A stretch of 64,000 nucleotides of DNA from Paenibacillus spongiae. GTDB lineage: Bacteria; Bacillota; Bacilli; Paenibacillales; Paenibacillaceae. Below, piece after piece: positions 42,913-50,863 of the stretch. The position numbers and the translations under genes are program-made. Below the pieces are notes generated by a model. The model ran no database searches, was not told the DNA's origin, and saw only the letters and a list, made by a program, of their open reading frames with translations. Every line of letters begins with the position of its first letter. Position 1 is the stretch's first letter. Where the stretch lies: the NCBI RefSeq assembly GCF_024734895.1, contig NZ_CP091430.1, positions 2,932,501 through 2,996,500 on the forward strand, in the 5' to 3' direction.

Positions 42913-43983
42913 ATGTCTTGGGTATGGATTCGACGGCTTGTGTTGACCTTAACCGCTCTGTTTATGCTGCAGCCTATAATCGTGAGCGCGAACGGAGGAC
43001 CGTTAGTCGATCCTGCCGGAGGGTATGGATTGCTTCAGCTGGATGACCAGTCGAATATAAGCTTGATCCGGGAGCAGGTTACGTTCGATATTGGACAGGG
43101 AGTTACGCCTTATGAGCGGGAAGCGGAAGTATCGGTGTTGTATGAGCTTCATAACACGAACGATAGTCCGCACACAGTCGCTATTATTTTTCTAACCCCT
43201 GCGCAAGGGGAACTGACGGTTACAGAAGGATCGAAGCCGGTTCCCACCGCGGAAGTGGACGATCCAAGGCTGGTCAACTGGGCGCCTGGCATGAAAGCTG
43301 CCGTTACAGAGCCGATAAGCGGCAAGCCGCTGCGGATGGCGAATAACAGCAGTGGCCAGGAAGCGGCCGGAAATCGGTTCACTTTAACGTTCGGGCCAGG
43401 CGAGACGAAGTCGATTACAATCCGATATGGCGACCGTGGGGGAATGTACGATAAAGGTGTTATCAATACGATTTATTCACACCTCTACTATCTGTCGCCT
43501 GCGAAGTTCTGGGAGGGAGAGCCTCTCGTGGAGCTTGAGGTTCGTCTGCCGGATTCGGGGAATCGGCTGCACTCGAACCTTCTGCTTGAGAAAGCGGATG
43601 ACGTCACCTACAGAGCCACTCTCAAGCAATTGCCCGAAGAGGAATGGTATTTCTCATTCGCGGATTCGAGCCGGATTCTCTTCCCGACGAACCGGGAGAA
43701 AGATCATAACCTAATGGTATTAGGCACTTCGTTTGTTGGCGCGATACTTGCGGCAGGAGCAGCTCTTTTCTTTAGAAAAAGCAGCTTTTTCCTCGTTAGT
43801 GCCCCTTTCATACTCCTGTTCACCGTGTATTACATCACGAAGATGGGCGGGTATCCGTTCAACGATATATTTGTGGCTATGACCGATGTAGTGGTGGGGT
43901 CGTGTTTACTCCTGTGCTATATGTGGATAAGACGAAGAAATAGCCGCTTACTCCGAAAGAATGCCGAGGAAATACCGACATAG
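42913..43983 (+). CDS. Exported, C-terminally membrane-anchored protein of unknown function
   Basis: This ~356-residue protein uses the start ATG 42913, spaced correctly from AAGGTG (an earlier ATG at 42898 overlaps it). A cleavable signal (LVLTLTALFMLQPIIVSA) is followed by an extracellular domain of ~250 residues. That domain looks like beta-sandwich material (VTFDIGQGVTPYEREAEVSV, RFTLTFGPGETKSITIRYGD, LVELEVRLPDSGNRLHSNLL). Three hydrophobic helices then follow near the end (LGTSFVGAILAAGAALFF, FFLVSAPFILLFTVYYI, VVVGSCLLLCYMWI) with a basic tail. I do not recognise the family. It is monocistronic, ending at a terminator. Confidence 0.75.
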   Translation: MSWVWIRRLVLTLTALFMLQPIIVSANGGPLVDPAGGYGLLQLDDQSNISLIREQVTFDIGQGVTPYEREAEVSVLYELHNTNDSPHTVAIIFLTPAQGELTVTEGSKPVPTAEVDDPRLVNWAPGMKAAVTEPISGKPLRMANNSSGQEAAGNRFTLTFGPGETKSITIRYGDRGGMYDKGVINTIYSHLYYLSPAKFWEGEPLVELEVRLPDSGNRLHSNLLLEKADDVTYRATLKQLPEEEWYFSFADSSRILFPTNREKDHNLMVLGTSFVGAILAAGAALFFRKSSFFLVSAPFILLFTVYYITKMGGYPFNDIFVAMTDVVVGSCLLLCYMWIRRRNSRLLRKNAEEIPT

Positions 43984-43993
43984 GGAACAATCC

Positions 43994-44026
43994 GATGATG
44001 CCTTTGTGAGGCATCATTTCTTTTTT
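43994..44026 (+). terminator. Rho-independent terminator
   Basis: GATGATGCCT and AGGCATCATT around a TTGTG loop, followed by TCTTTTTT. Confidence 0.85.
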
Positions 44027-44119
44027 GGCAGCAACTATGGTAATCTGAATTATTGAATCCATATTATAATCATAGCTTTGGTATAAAGCCTTATTTTAAT
44101 CGAGAAGGGGATGGCAAGT

Positions 44120-45172
44120 ATGTCACAAGTCGATAAAGTCAAGCTGACCAGCCTGTCGAGCAAAGGGGGCTGCGGCTGCAAGATCGGGCCGGCCGATCTG
44201 TCCCAAGTCCTTCGCAATCTTCCGGCGGCGGAGCCGAATCCTAATCTGTTAGTCGGACTCGATACAAGCGATGACGCAGGTGTTTATAAACTGAACGATG
44301 AGATGGCCATTGTACAGACGGTCGACTTCTTCACGCCGATCGTGAATGATCCGTATGATTTCGGACAAGTGGCTGCGGCCAACGCGATCAGCGATATCTA
44401 TGCGATGGGCGGCAAGCCGCTGACGGTGCTGAACATCGTCGCTTTTCCCATTCATACGCTGGACAAGCAGATTTTGACCGATATTTTGCGCGGCGCGGCG
44501 GATAAGGTGAAGGAAGCGGGAGCGACGCTGGTTGGCGGGCATTCCATCGATGACAAGGAGCCGAAGTTCGGGCTGGCTGTAACGGGCCTTGTTCATCCGG
44601 ATAAAGTGAGAACAAATGCGGGCGCGAAGCCGGGCGACAAGCTTATCTTGACGAAGCCGATCGGCGTCGGCATTCTGACGACCTCGATCAAGAATAACAA
44701 GCTGTCCGATGAGGAAGTCGCCGCGGTCACCAAGGTCATGACGACGCTCAACAAGACGGCGGCCGAGACGATGGAGCCTTATAACGTTCATGCCTGCACC
44801 GACGTGACGGGCTTTGGCCTGCTGGGCCATGCTTCGGAGATGGCGAAGGGCAGCGGGGCCGGCATCCGGATTTCCCAATCCCTCGTGCCTGTACTGCCTC
44901 GCGTACGAGAGCTCGCCGAAGCAGGGCTGGTACCCGGAGGAACGAAGAATAATTACGCCCATCTGGAGGGCTCGGTTACGTTCGCTGAGGAGCTGGATCA
45001 GATCGACCAATGGATTCTATGCGATGCGGTCACTTCAGGCGGGCTTCTTATTGCGGTCGACCCGGCGCAGGCGGATTCGCTCCTGGGCGATCTGCGCGGT
45101 GCCGGCGTGAATGCGCATCTGATCGGCGAGGTGACGAACGAACAGCCAGGACATATAACGGTAACGGCCTAG
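44120..45172 (+). CDS. selD: Selenide, water dikinase (selenophosphate synthetase)
   Basis: This ~350-residue enzyme makes selenophosphate from selenide and ATP. The start is ATG 44120, nine bases after GAAGGGG; ATG 44111 abuts the ribosome site and is unlikely. The N-terminal active site reads KGGCGCKIGP: Cys18 occupies the position that is Sec or Cys in the family, with Lys21 conserved. Next come GLDTSDDAGVY, ANAISDIYAMGGKPLTVLNI, GGHSIDDKEPKFGLAVTG and CTDVTGFGLLGHASEMAKGS. The Cys form needs no Sec insertion. The next gene, 27 bp on, uses selenophosphate to modify tRNA. Confidence 0.96.
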   Translation: MSQVDKVKLTSLSSKGGCGCKIGPADLSQVLRNLPAAEPNPNLLVGLDTSDDAGVYKLNDEMAIVQTVDFFTPIVNDPYDFGQVAAANAISDIYAMGGKPLTVLNIVAFPIHTLDKQILTDILRGAADKVKEAGATLVGGHSIDDKEPKFGLAVTGLVHPDKVRTNAGAKPGDKLILTKPIGVGILTTSIKNNKLSDEEVAAVTKVMTTLNKTAAETMEPYNVHACTDVTGFGLLGHASEMAKGSGAGIRISQSLVPVLPRVRELAEAGLVPGGTKNNYAHLEGSVTFAEELDQIDQWILCDAVTSGGLLIAVDPAQADSLLGDLRGAGVNAHLIGEVTNEQPGHITVTA

Positions 45173-45199
45173 GGCTATTCAAAAGGAGCTGTAAACGAA

Positions 45200-46234
45200 A
45201 TGTTTCAGGATCTCACCATAGAGGAGCTGCTTGAGCTTCAACGCAAAGGTGAAGTCGAATTAATCGATGTGCGCTCCCCGTCCGAGTATGCGGAATCAAC
45301 AATACCCGGCAGCGTGAACATCCCGATCTTCGACGATGCGGAGAGGGCGGAGGTTGGCACGCTGTACAAGCAGGAAAGCATAGAAGCAGCTAAAGATAAA
45401 GGGCTCGAGATCGTCTCGCGCAAGCTGCCTGCGTTTATTCGGGCCATCAGCGACACGGAGCACGCGCGCAAGGTCGTCTTCTGCTGGCGGGGAGGCATGC
45501 GCAGCAAAACATCCGCGACCCTCGCTTCCTTAATGGGCCTACGAATGTACCGCTTGACAGGCGGTTTCCGCGCCTACCGCAAGTGGGTGGTCCAGAAGCT
45601 GGAGGGGATCTCGGAGCTGCCTCCTTGCTATGTGATCAACGGGTACACAGGTACCGGAAAGACGGAGCTGCTCAATCGGCTGGAGCAGCTCGGTTATCCG
45701 GTCATCAACCTGGAAGCGATGGCCCAGCACCGCGGATCGATATTCGGGCATATCGGCACCAGGCCGAATAACCAGAAGTCGTTCGAATCGCTGCTGATTC
45801 AAGCGCTCATTCGTCTGGAGAATGCGCCTTATCTGATTGTAGAGGGAGAGAGCAAGCGGGTTGGGAAGGTCGTTCTGCCTGATTTTATCATGAAAGCCAA
45901 GGAGAAGGGGACTGCGCTGTTTGTCGAAATTCCGTTCGAGGCAAGAGTGGCCAATCTGATTAACGATTATAATCCGAAAGACTATAAGGAAGAGTATCTC
46001 AAATCCTTCGCTCGGATCGAGAAACGGATTCACACGCCAGTCGCAGCCGAAATCCGACGCTCTCTGCAGGAGGAGCAGTATGACGATGCGGCAAGACTGC
46101 TGCTTGAGCATTATTACGACCCCCGCTATCAATTCGCCATGGAACAGTATGATCATGGCCGGATTACGGTTCGGGCAGTGAACACGGACCAAGCGTTGAA
46201 GGAGATTATGAAGCAGCTGCCGAAGCTGCCTTGA
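45200..46234 (+). CDS. selU: tRNA 2-selenouridine synthase
   Basis: This 344-residue enzyme has ATG behind AAAGGAGCTG. It is also called MnmH/YbbB. It replaces sulfur by selenium at 2-thiouridine 34 of Lys, Glu and Gln tRNAs via a geranylated intermediate. An N-terminal rhodanese domain (IDVRSPSEYAESTIPGSVNI; active Cys in VVFCWRGGMRSKTSATLASL) is followed by a P-loop domain (YVINGYTGTGKTELLNRLEQ; HRGSIFGHIGTRPNNQKSFE). Length is normal. With selD directly upstream the pair forms a minimal selenouridine pathway; no selA, selB or tRNA-Sec is in the window. Confidence 0.95.
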   Translation: MFQDLTIEELLELQRKGEVELIDVRSPSEYAESTIPGSVNIPIFDDAERAEVGTLYKQESIEAAKDKGLEIVSRKLPAFIRAISDTEHARKVVFCWRGGMRSKTSATLASLMGLRMYRLTGGFRAYRKWVVQKLEGISELPPCYVINGYTGTGKTELLNRLEQLGYPVINLEAMAQHRGSIFGHIGTRPNNQKSFESLLIQALIRLENAPYLIVEGESKRVGKVVLPDFIMKAKEKGTALFVEIPFEARVANLINDYNPKDYKEEYLKSFARIEKRIHTPVAAEIRRSLQEEQYDDAARLLLEHYYDPRYQFAMEQYDHGRITVRAVNTDQALKEIMKQLPKLP

Positions 46235-46250
46235 CCGGATGAAAGAAGAG

Positions 46251-46273
46251 CCGCGCATTGCGCGGTTTTTTTT
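46251..46273 (+). terminator. Terminator of selD-selU
   Basis: CCGCGC and GCGCGG around an ATT loop, followed by eight T. Confidence 0.9.
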
Positions 46274-46386
46274 GTAGGCGGGGGATGGTGCTGTACATAC
46301 GGCATGTACAAGCGGCCCGAAGCAGGAGACCGGTCGTCGATCCAGAAGAAATTTACAGCAGCTATTTCTTGGATAAGGTGGGAATG

Positions 46387-47246
46387 ATGGCAGTAAACAA
46401 GAGGCGTAATCAAGGCCGAAGTCCGATTCTCCATGCCAGGAGCGCGAATTATTTCTGGAAGGGCAAGGGCGCATTATCTATCAAAACATTTAAGAATGGC
46501 CGGGCGTACTATCAAGCCGGTCATGGACACTTCGCAGTCGATGAAGGAAACTATCTGCTGCTGAATCAAGGTCAAGAATACTCGATCACCATTGAGTCCG
46601 AGGTTCCGGTGGAATCGTTCTGCATCTTTTTCCCCGAGATGAAGGTTGAAGAGGTCTATCATAGTTTGACGGCATCCAATGAGCAGCTATTAGATGACCC
46701 TGTTCCGCCCATCCATAAGTCAGTTGAATTTGTTGAGAAAACGTACGATGACAAGTGGCTGGCCGCCACTTTGTTTCAAATAAAGGCTGAATATGCCAAT
46801 CGAAATCTTGATGCAGCATGGCTGGAAGAGAAGTTAGACGAATTAGCCAGCGGGCTCCTCGGGGTTCATCGGCAGGTTAATAATGAAATCATGAAGCTGC
46901 AGTCCATAAGAGCCTCGACGCGCGAGGAATTATATAAACGCGTATATATTGGCCATGAGTTTATTTCGGCTTACTTTGGTCAACCCATCTCCTTGGCGGA
47001 TGCAGCGGCTGCGGCCTATCTGTCGCCGAACCATTTTCTAAGAAGCTATAAGCAGTTGTTTGGCATATCTCCGCATCAATTCCTAACGGAAAGAAGGCTT
47101 CGGGAAGCAAGAAGCTACTGCTTCAAACCGATAAGCCGATCACGGATATTTGTTTGGAGGTTGGATTCCAGAGCCCTAGTTCGTTTAGCGGCCTATTCTC
47201 CAGACGCTTTGCCATGAACCCTTCGCAGTTCCGTCAAAAAAAGTGA
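46387..47246 (+). pseudogene. AraC-family transcriptional regulator with a frameshift
   Basis: The start near ATG 46387 follows AAGGTGGGA; an earlier ATG at 46285 is possible. A cupin-like sensing domain (~1-130: GHGHFAVDEGNYLLLNQGQE) is followed by the AraC DNA-binding domain (ISLADAAAAAYLSPNHFLRS, YKQLFGISPHQFLTERRLRE). At about 47110-47113 one A appears to be missing. The current frame runs on as unrelated residues to 47217, while the +1-shifted frame from 47112 reads KLLLQTDKPITDICLEVGFQ, then SPSSFSGLFSRRFAMNPSQF, to TGA at 47246. That is a perfect second helix-turn-helix. The second DNA-binding motif is thus lost. A sequencing error in a short A-run is the alternative. Confidence 0.82.
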
Positions 47247-47336
47247 TTTTCGATAAGCAAAGCTTCAATCCGCCGTTATAATTCTAAGTACACCCGAATT
47301 TACATAGCAGGAATATTCGAAACGGAGGAATAATGA

Positions 47337-47858
47337 ATGGAGCTCAAGCAGCGTATTGCAGATGTATTTCAAGCGGTTCAGCCGGGGGATGCTTCTCGCC
47401 TCAAAACAATTCTGGATGCTCATCCGCAGCTTTCAAATATGGAAAATGATGAGGGGCTTACGCCGTTGGGTTACGCGGCGCATCACGGGAACAAGGATGC
47501 CGTGCAAATTCTGCTGGATCATGGTGCAGATGTGAACGCGGTGTCTCATTCCAAAATCGCCTTCATTCCGTCGAATACCGCGCTGCATGCCGCAATTGCG
47601 GGTGAACGCAGCATGGATGTGGTTAGACTGCTGCTTGCTCATCAAGCGAATACCCATATTTTCGACAGCAACGGCCATACCAGTCTGCACACGGCTGCAT
47701 TCCATGACGATAATCTGGAAATGATACGATTATTAATTGAACATGGAGCCGATGTTAACGCAAGAATTGAAGGCGGAGATACGGCATTGTCTCTAGCAAT
47801 CAAACAAGGGAATCATAATGTGGCGGAGCTTCTTCGGGATAATGGTGCGTTGAGCTAA
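47337..47858 (+). CDS. Ankyrin-repeat protein
   Basis: This 173-residue soluble protein has ATG behind GGAGGAATA. About four ankyrin repeats are visible: GLTPLGYAAHHGNKDAVQIL with LDHGADVNAV; NTALHAAIAGERSMDVVRLL; GHTSLHTAAFHDDNLEMIRL with LIEHGADVNAR; and GDTALSLAIKQGNHNVAELL. Such domains mediate protein contacts; no effector domain is attached and no partner is evident nearby. It is probably a single-gene unit. Confidence 0.88.
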   Translation: MELKQRIADVFQAVQPGDASRLKTILDAHPQLSNMENDEGLTPLGYAAHHGNKDAVQILLDHGADVNAVSHSKIAFIPSNTALHAAIAGERSMDVVRLLLAHQANTHIFDSNGHTSLHTAAFHDDNLEMIRLLIEHGADVNARIEGGDTALSLAIKQGNHNVAELLRDNGALS

Positions 47859-47949
47859 GTATCAGGGCTATGACGATCGCAGTCAGGACTCGCGTCGCAA
47901 TGACATTCTGAATGCGGAATCGTGCAAATTACTTTCGCCGGGTTGCGGG

Positions 47950-47984
47950 TTGACAATCCGTTATGAAGTAACTACAATGGTTAC
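47950..47984 (+). promoter_or_regulatory. Promoter and overlapping palindrome of the Rrf2 gene
   Basis: TTGACA (47950-47955), 17-bp spacer, TACAAT (47973-47978). The palindrome GTAAC-TACAATG-GTTAC (47968-47984) covers the -10 box, an arrangement expected for autorepression by the Rrf2 protein encoded 17 bp downstream. Confidence 0.65.
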
Positions 47985-48000
47985 AACGGTGGTGATGCTA

Positions 48001-48417
48001 GTGAAACAGATTAGTAGCAGATTCTCCATTGCTGTCCACATCCTTTCTCTAATTGCCGTTAGCTCCAAAGATTGCACCGGCGATTTCATTGCGGGCAGCG
48101 TGAATACGAATCCTGTTATCATCCGCAGAATTATGGGAATGCTCAAGAAGGCGGGTTTGGTGGACGTACGTCCCGGGGTGGGCGGCGCTACCTTGCTTAA
48201 GGAACTCGATGAGATTACGCTGCTGGACGTTTACCGCGCCGTGGAAGTCATCGAGGAGGGGCAGCTGTTTAATTTTCACGATGAACCGAATCCCGACTGC
48301 CCGGTGGGCAGAAACATCGAAGCCGCGCTTCGTTCAGAGTTGGATGCAGCACAATCCGCGATGGAACAACGGTTGGCTCAAGTCAGTTTAAGCCGGCTAA
48401 TCGCTCAGTTTGAATAA
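48001..48417 (+). CDS. Rrf2-family transcriptional regulator
   Basis: This ~138-residue protein starts with GTG 48001 behind GGTGGTGAT. The winged helix covers residues 1-80 (SSRFSIAVHILSLIAVSSKD, NPVIIRRIMGMLKKAGLVDV, RPGVGGATLLKELDEITLLD) and a dimerisation helix follows. The three clustered cysteines that bind an iron-sulfur cluster in IscR/NsrR are not present, placing it with YwnA-like members. The NmrA-type oxidoreductase gene immediately downstream, with its own palindromes, is the likely target, as in ywnA-ywnB-like pairs. Confidence 0.88.
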   Translation: MKQISSRFSIAVHILSLIAVSSKDCTGDFIAGSVNTNPVIIRRIMGMLKKAGLVDVRPGVGGATLLKELDEITLLDVYRAVEVIEEGQLFNFHDEPNPDCPVGRNIEAALRSELDAAQSAMEQRLAQVSLSRLIAQFE

Positions 48418-48440
48418 AAAAAGCTCTTAGAGCTTTTTTT
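48415..48440 (+). terminator. Terminator of the Rrf2 gene
   Basis: AAAAAAAGCTC and GAGCTTTTTTT around a TTA loop. The stem overlaps the stop codon. Confidence 0.85.
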
Positions 48441-48448
48441 ACGCCTTT

Positions 48449-48471
48449 GTTATAACCAAAGTCGTTATAAC
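48449..48471. promoter_or_regulatory. Twin GTTATAAC palindromes upstream of the NmrA-type gene
   Basis: GTTATAAC occurs at 48449-48456 and 48464-48471, starts 15 bp apart, about 40 bp before the next start codon. Two identical perfect palindromes at promoter distance suggest an operator, possibly with TATAAC acting as -10. Confidence 0.5.
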
Positions 48472-48511
48472 GACAGGGTTGGAATAAATTCGACAATTGG
48501 GAGGAATTACG

Positions 48512-49378
48512 ATGAAAATCATGGTGACAGGCGGAACGGGGAAATTGGGATCGATGGTCATGGAAACGTTATTGGAAACCGTGCCGGCCAAGGATCTGGC
48601 CGTCAGCGTCCGCAACTCGGAGAAAGCGGAAAGTCTTCGCATTCGCGGGGTCGACGTTCGGCTTGGGGATTTCGACCGACCGGATACGCTGGATAAAGCG
48701 TTCGCGGGTATCGATCGCCTCTTGATCGTCTCCACGGACGGCGACAACGAAACGCGGATTCGCCAGCATGCCGCTTCCGTTGCGGCAGCTCAGCGCGCTA
48801 ATGTCGAATTCATTGCGTATACAAGCCTTGCGAATGCAAGCGAGAACACGATTTTCCTAGCGCCGGTGCATCGTGCCACGGAGGAGGCCATTGTGAAAAC
48901 AGGGATTCCGTATTCCTTTCTTCGCAACAACTGGTACTTGGAGAACGAGACCGGCAGCATTCAAGCGGTCCTTGGAGGAGCGCCTTGGCTGACTTCCGCG
49001 GGCTCCGGCAAAGTAGGCTGGGCGACCCGCCAAGATTATGCCCATGCGGCAGCTGCGGTACTGGTTGGCGAAGGCCACGAGAATACCGTTTATGAACTGT
49101 CCGGCAAGCTTACGACACAAGAAGAATTGGCAGCGGCTCTAGCGGGGGTCTTGGGCCGGGAAGTTCCCGTTCAACAAGTGGATGACGCCGCTTATGCCGG
49201 CATCATGAGCAGCGCTGGCGTGCCTGAACCGGTCGTGCCGTTTCTCGTCGGGATTCAGAGCGCGATCCGGGAGGGCGCATTGGAAGTCGAGAGCCGCGAT
49301 TTTGAGAAGCTGCTTGGACGTCCGGCTGCGCCTATTGAAGAGGGTCTTCGTGGAATCGTCAGCGAAATTCAGTCATGA
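48512..49378 (+). CDS. NmrA/QorB-like NAD(P)-binding oxidoreductase
   Basis: This ~288-residue protein starts at ATG 48512 behind GGGAGGAA. Rossmann fold: MVTGGTGKLGSMVMETLLE (GxxGxxG), DLAVSVRNSEKAESLRIRGV, VRLGDFDRPDTLDKAFAGID, and IAYTSLANASENTIFLAPVH, followed by the C-terminal substrate lobe (ALAGVLGREVPVQQVDDAAY). It matches atypical short-chain dehydrogenases such as YtfG/QorB quinone reductase and AzoB-like proteins, often induced by electrophile or quinone stress through an adjacent HxlR or Rrf2 regulator, which is present here. Confidence 0.88.
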   Translation: MKIMVTGGTGKLGSMVMETLLETVPAKDLAVSVRNSEKAESLRIRGVDVRLGDFDRPDTLDKAFAGIDRLLIVSTDGDNETRIRQHAASVAAAQRANVEFIAYTSLANASENTIFLAPVHRATEEAIVKTGIPYSFLRNNWYLENETGSIQAVLGGAPWLTSAGSGKVGWATRQDYAHAAAAVLVGEGHENTVYELSGKLTTQEELAAALAGVLGREVPVQQVDDAAYAGIMSSAGVPEPVVPFLVGIQSAIREGALEVESRDFEKLLGRPAAPIEEGLRGIVSEIQS

Positions 49379-49403
49379 TGGAGTGCGCGATGCAGTTATA
49401 GAG

Positions 49404-49447
49404 GCTGTCCCGGAAGGTCTGTATATGACCTGAGGGACAGCTTTTTT
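49404..49447 (+). terminator. Terminator of the NmrA-type gene
   Basis: GCTGTCCC (49404-49411) pairs with GGGACAGC (49434-49441), with inner AGGTC/GACCT pairing, followed by TTTTTT. Confidence 0.85.
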
Positions 49448-49530
49448 ACGAGTAAGCGGCATGATTCATCCGATTCATTTTTTCCAGAAATGGCAGGCAA
49501 CTGTTTGGCTTGTATTCGATAAATATTTGA

Positions 49531-49842
49531 ATAAGAGCCGAGGAGCTGCAGCCAGGCGACCGGATCGTCGTCACCATTAAACGAGTGGGCATTAACGGCG
49601 ATGGGGTCGGCTATTACCTCCGAAAGACGGTTTTCATCGATGGCGCCATCATTGGGGAAGTGGTGAAAGCCGAAGTGTCGCAAGTCGACGCTTCATCTAC
49701 GTCTCCTTCAACCCGTCGACATTGGCGAAGGATTGCAAAAATGCTGATCGAAGGCGGCTATGAAGTCAAATGGGTGCAGCCCGTGGATATGTTTCCGAAG
49801 ACGAGCCATGTGGAGTCGTTCATATTGATGGTTCGAAAATGA
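49531..49842 (+). pseudogene. Remnant of an RlmCD/RumA-type 23S rRNA uracil-5-methyltransferase
   Basis: The first part reads ELQPGDRIVVTIKRVGINGD and GVGYYLRKTVFIDGAIIGEV, the N-terminal TRAM domain of these enzymes. At about 49688 it jumps in another frame to RFIYVSFNPSTLAKDCK, the catalytic SCNPSTLA region, with the nucleophilic Cys replaced by Phe. After a further frameshift in an A-run near 49740 it ends MLIEGGYEVKWVQPVDMFPK and TSHVESFILMVRK, the usual C-terminus. Roughly 350 internal residues are missing. In-frame stop upstream, deletion, frameshift and lost catalytic residue all indicate a pseudogene. Confidence 0.85.
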
Positions 49843-49945
49843 GATGTGACAGTATCGCTCAAATGTAATGTTGATGAAGTTTTAGGTTGCTGTACCCTTT
49901 GCCGCATCCGGTGAAAGGCCTAAATCAATCGCATTATCGCCTGAG

Positions 49946-50842
49946 TTATTTACTTTTAGATGCTATACTCCCTAGCAACAAGGAAATTAATATGACCAAT
50001 AATGCCAACCACGTCTTTGAATCGATCTGATCTCCTAATAAAACTGTACCGAGAATAACGCCAATCACGGGAACAAAATAATTGGTCAAGGATGCAAAGG
50101 CCGCTCCGGATTGTTGAATGAGCAAATTAAACATCATATATACGATTCCTGCATGGAAAATTCCAAGAATTAGAAGGCACAGCATTTCTGTGGAAGTAAG
50201 CCTGATGCTTAGCGGGCTCTCCAATATAAAGCTAGCTGGAATCAAGACAACAGATGCGATAAAAAGTATATTTCTCATTGCCAGCACCGAAGACATGGGC
50301 GGCAGTTTTTCAATCAGGACCAAAGAAATCGCAAAGCTTAATGAAGCAAAAATCAAAGCGGCCATTCCCCATAAACTTTGATTCGTAATATCGATCGTTA
50401 AAGAGGGAAGAATGATAAGGAGAATACCAACAAAACCAACGCCAATACTAATAAAGTGCATCAAACGCAATCGGCTGACTTTAAAGAAAAATAAGATAAG
50501 CAGCGTGAAAATAGGGATTGTTCCCATAATAATAGAAGCCATGCTGCTGGATACTCTTTGCTGTCCCCACCCAATTAAGAAAAAGGGAATAATCGCTTCA
50601 AAAAATGCTATGGCGGCATAAAGCAGCATTAATCTTTTCCTGGGATATCTTAGAAAAATCGGACTTTGCTCTTTCTTGGAAAATAAAATATAGATTAACG
50701 TTAGTGTTATTGCGCCAACAAATGCTTTTGCTGCAGCAAGTGTAACAGGTGACACACTGGAAATAATGATATCCGTAAAGAAAAATTGTGAACCCCAGAT
50801 GAAGCTAATTCCTATTAGAAATATAACTCCTTTTATTTTCAT
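49946..50842 (-). CDS. EamA-family (DMT) transporter, second of a tandem pair
   Basis: This 298-residue protein has a start ATG behind GAGGAGATCG. About ten membrane helices are arranged as two EamA repeats: VIFLIGISFIWGSQFFFTDI, AAIAFFEAIIPFFLIGWGQQ and SIIMGTIPIFTLLILFFFK in the first; LWGMAALIFASLSFAISLVL and VPVIGVILGTVLLGDQ in the second. These proteins export amino acids or other metabolites; the substrate is unknown. The region is AT-rich relative to the neighbours. It is 21 bp downstream of the other EamA gene, so the two probably form one leftward operon and may work as a pair. Confidence 0.88.
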   Translation of the reverse strand: MKIKGVIFLIGISFIWGSQFFFTDIIISSVSPVTLAAAKAFVGAITLTLIYILFSKKEQSPIFLRYPRKRLMLLYAAIAFFEAIIPFFLIGWGQQRVSSSMASIIMGTIPIFTLLILFFFKVSRLRLMHFISIGVGFVGILLIILPSLTIDITNQSLWGMAALIFASLSFAISLVLIEKLPPMSSVLAMRNILFIASVVLIPASFILESPLSIRLTSTEMLCLLILGIFHAGIVYMMFNLLIQQSGAAFASLTNYFVPVIGVILGTVLLGDQIDSKTWLALLVILISLLLGSIASKSK

Positions 50843-50863
50843 ACGAACGATCTCCTCGACTAT

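Noticed and set aside
46251-46300. AraC gene starting at 46258 inside the selU terminator
   Set aside because: That start lies within the terminator stem; later ATG codons at 46285 or 46387 are more plausible, the latter with a ribosome site.
49585-49842. Intact small protein of 85 residues
   Set aside because: Its two halves match opposite ends of one large methyltransferase family, with a frame change between them, so it is a deletion remnant and not a gene.
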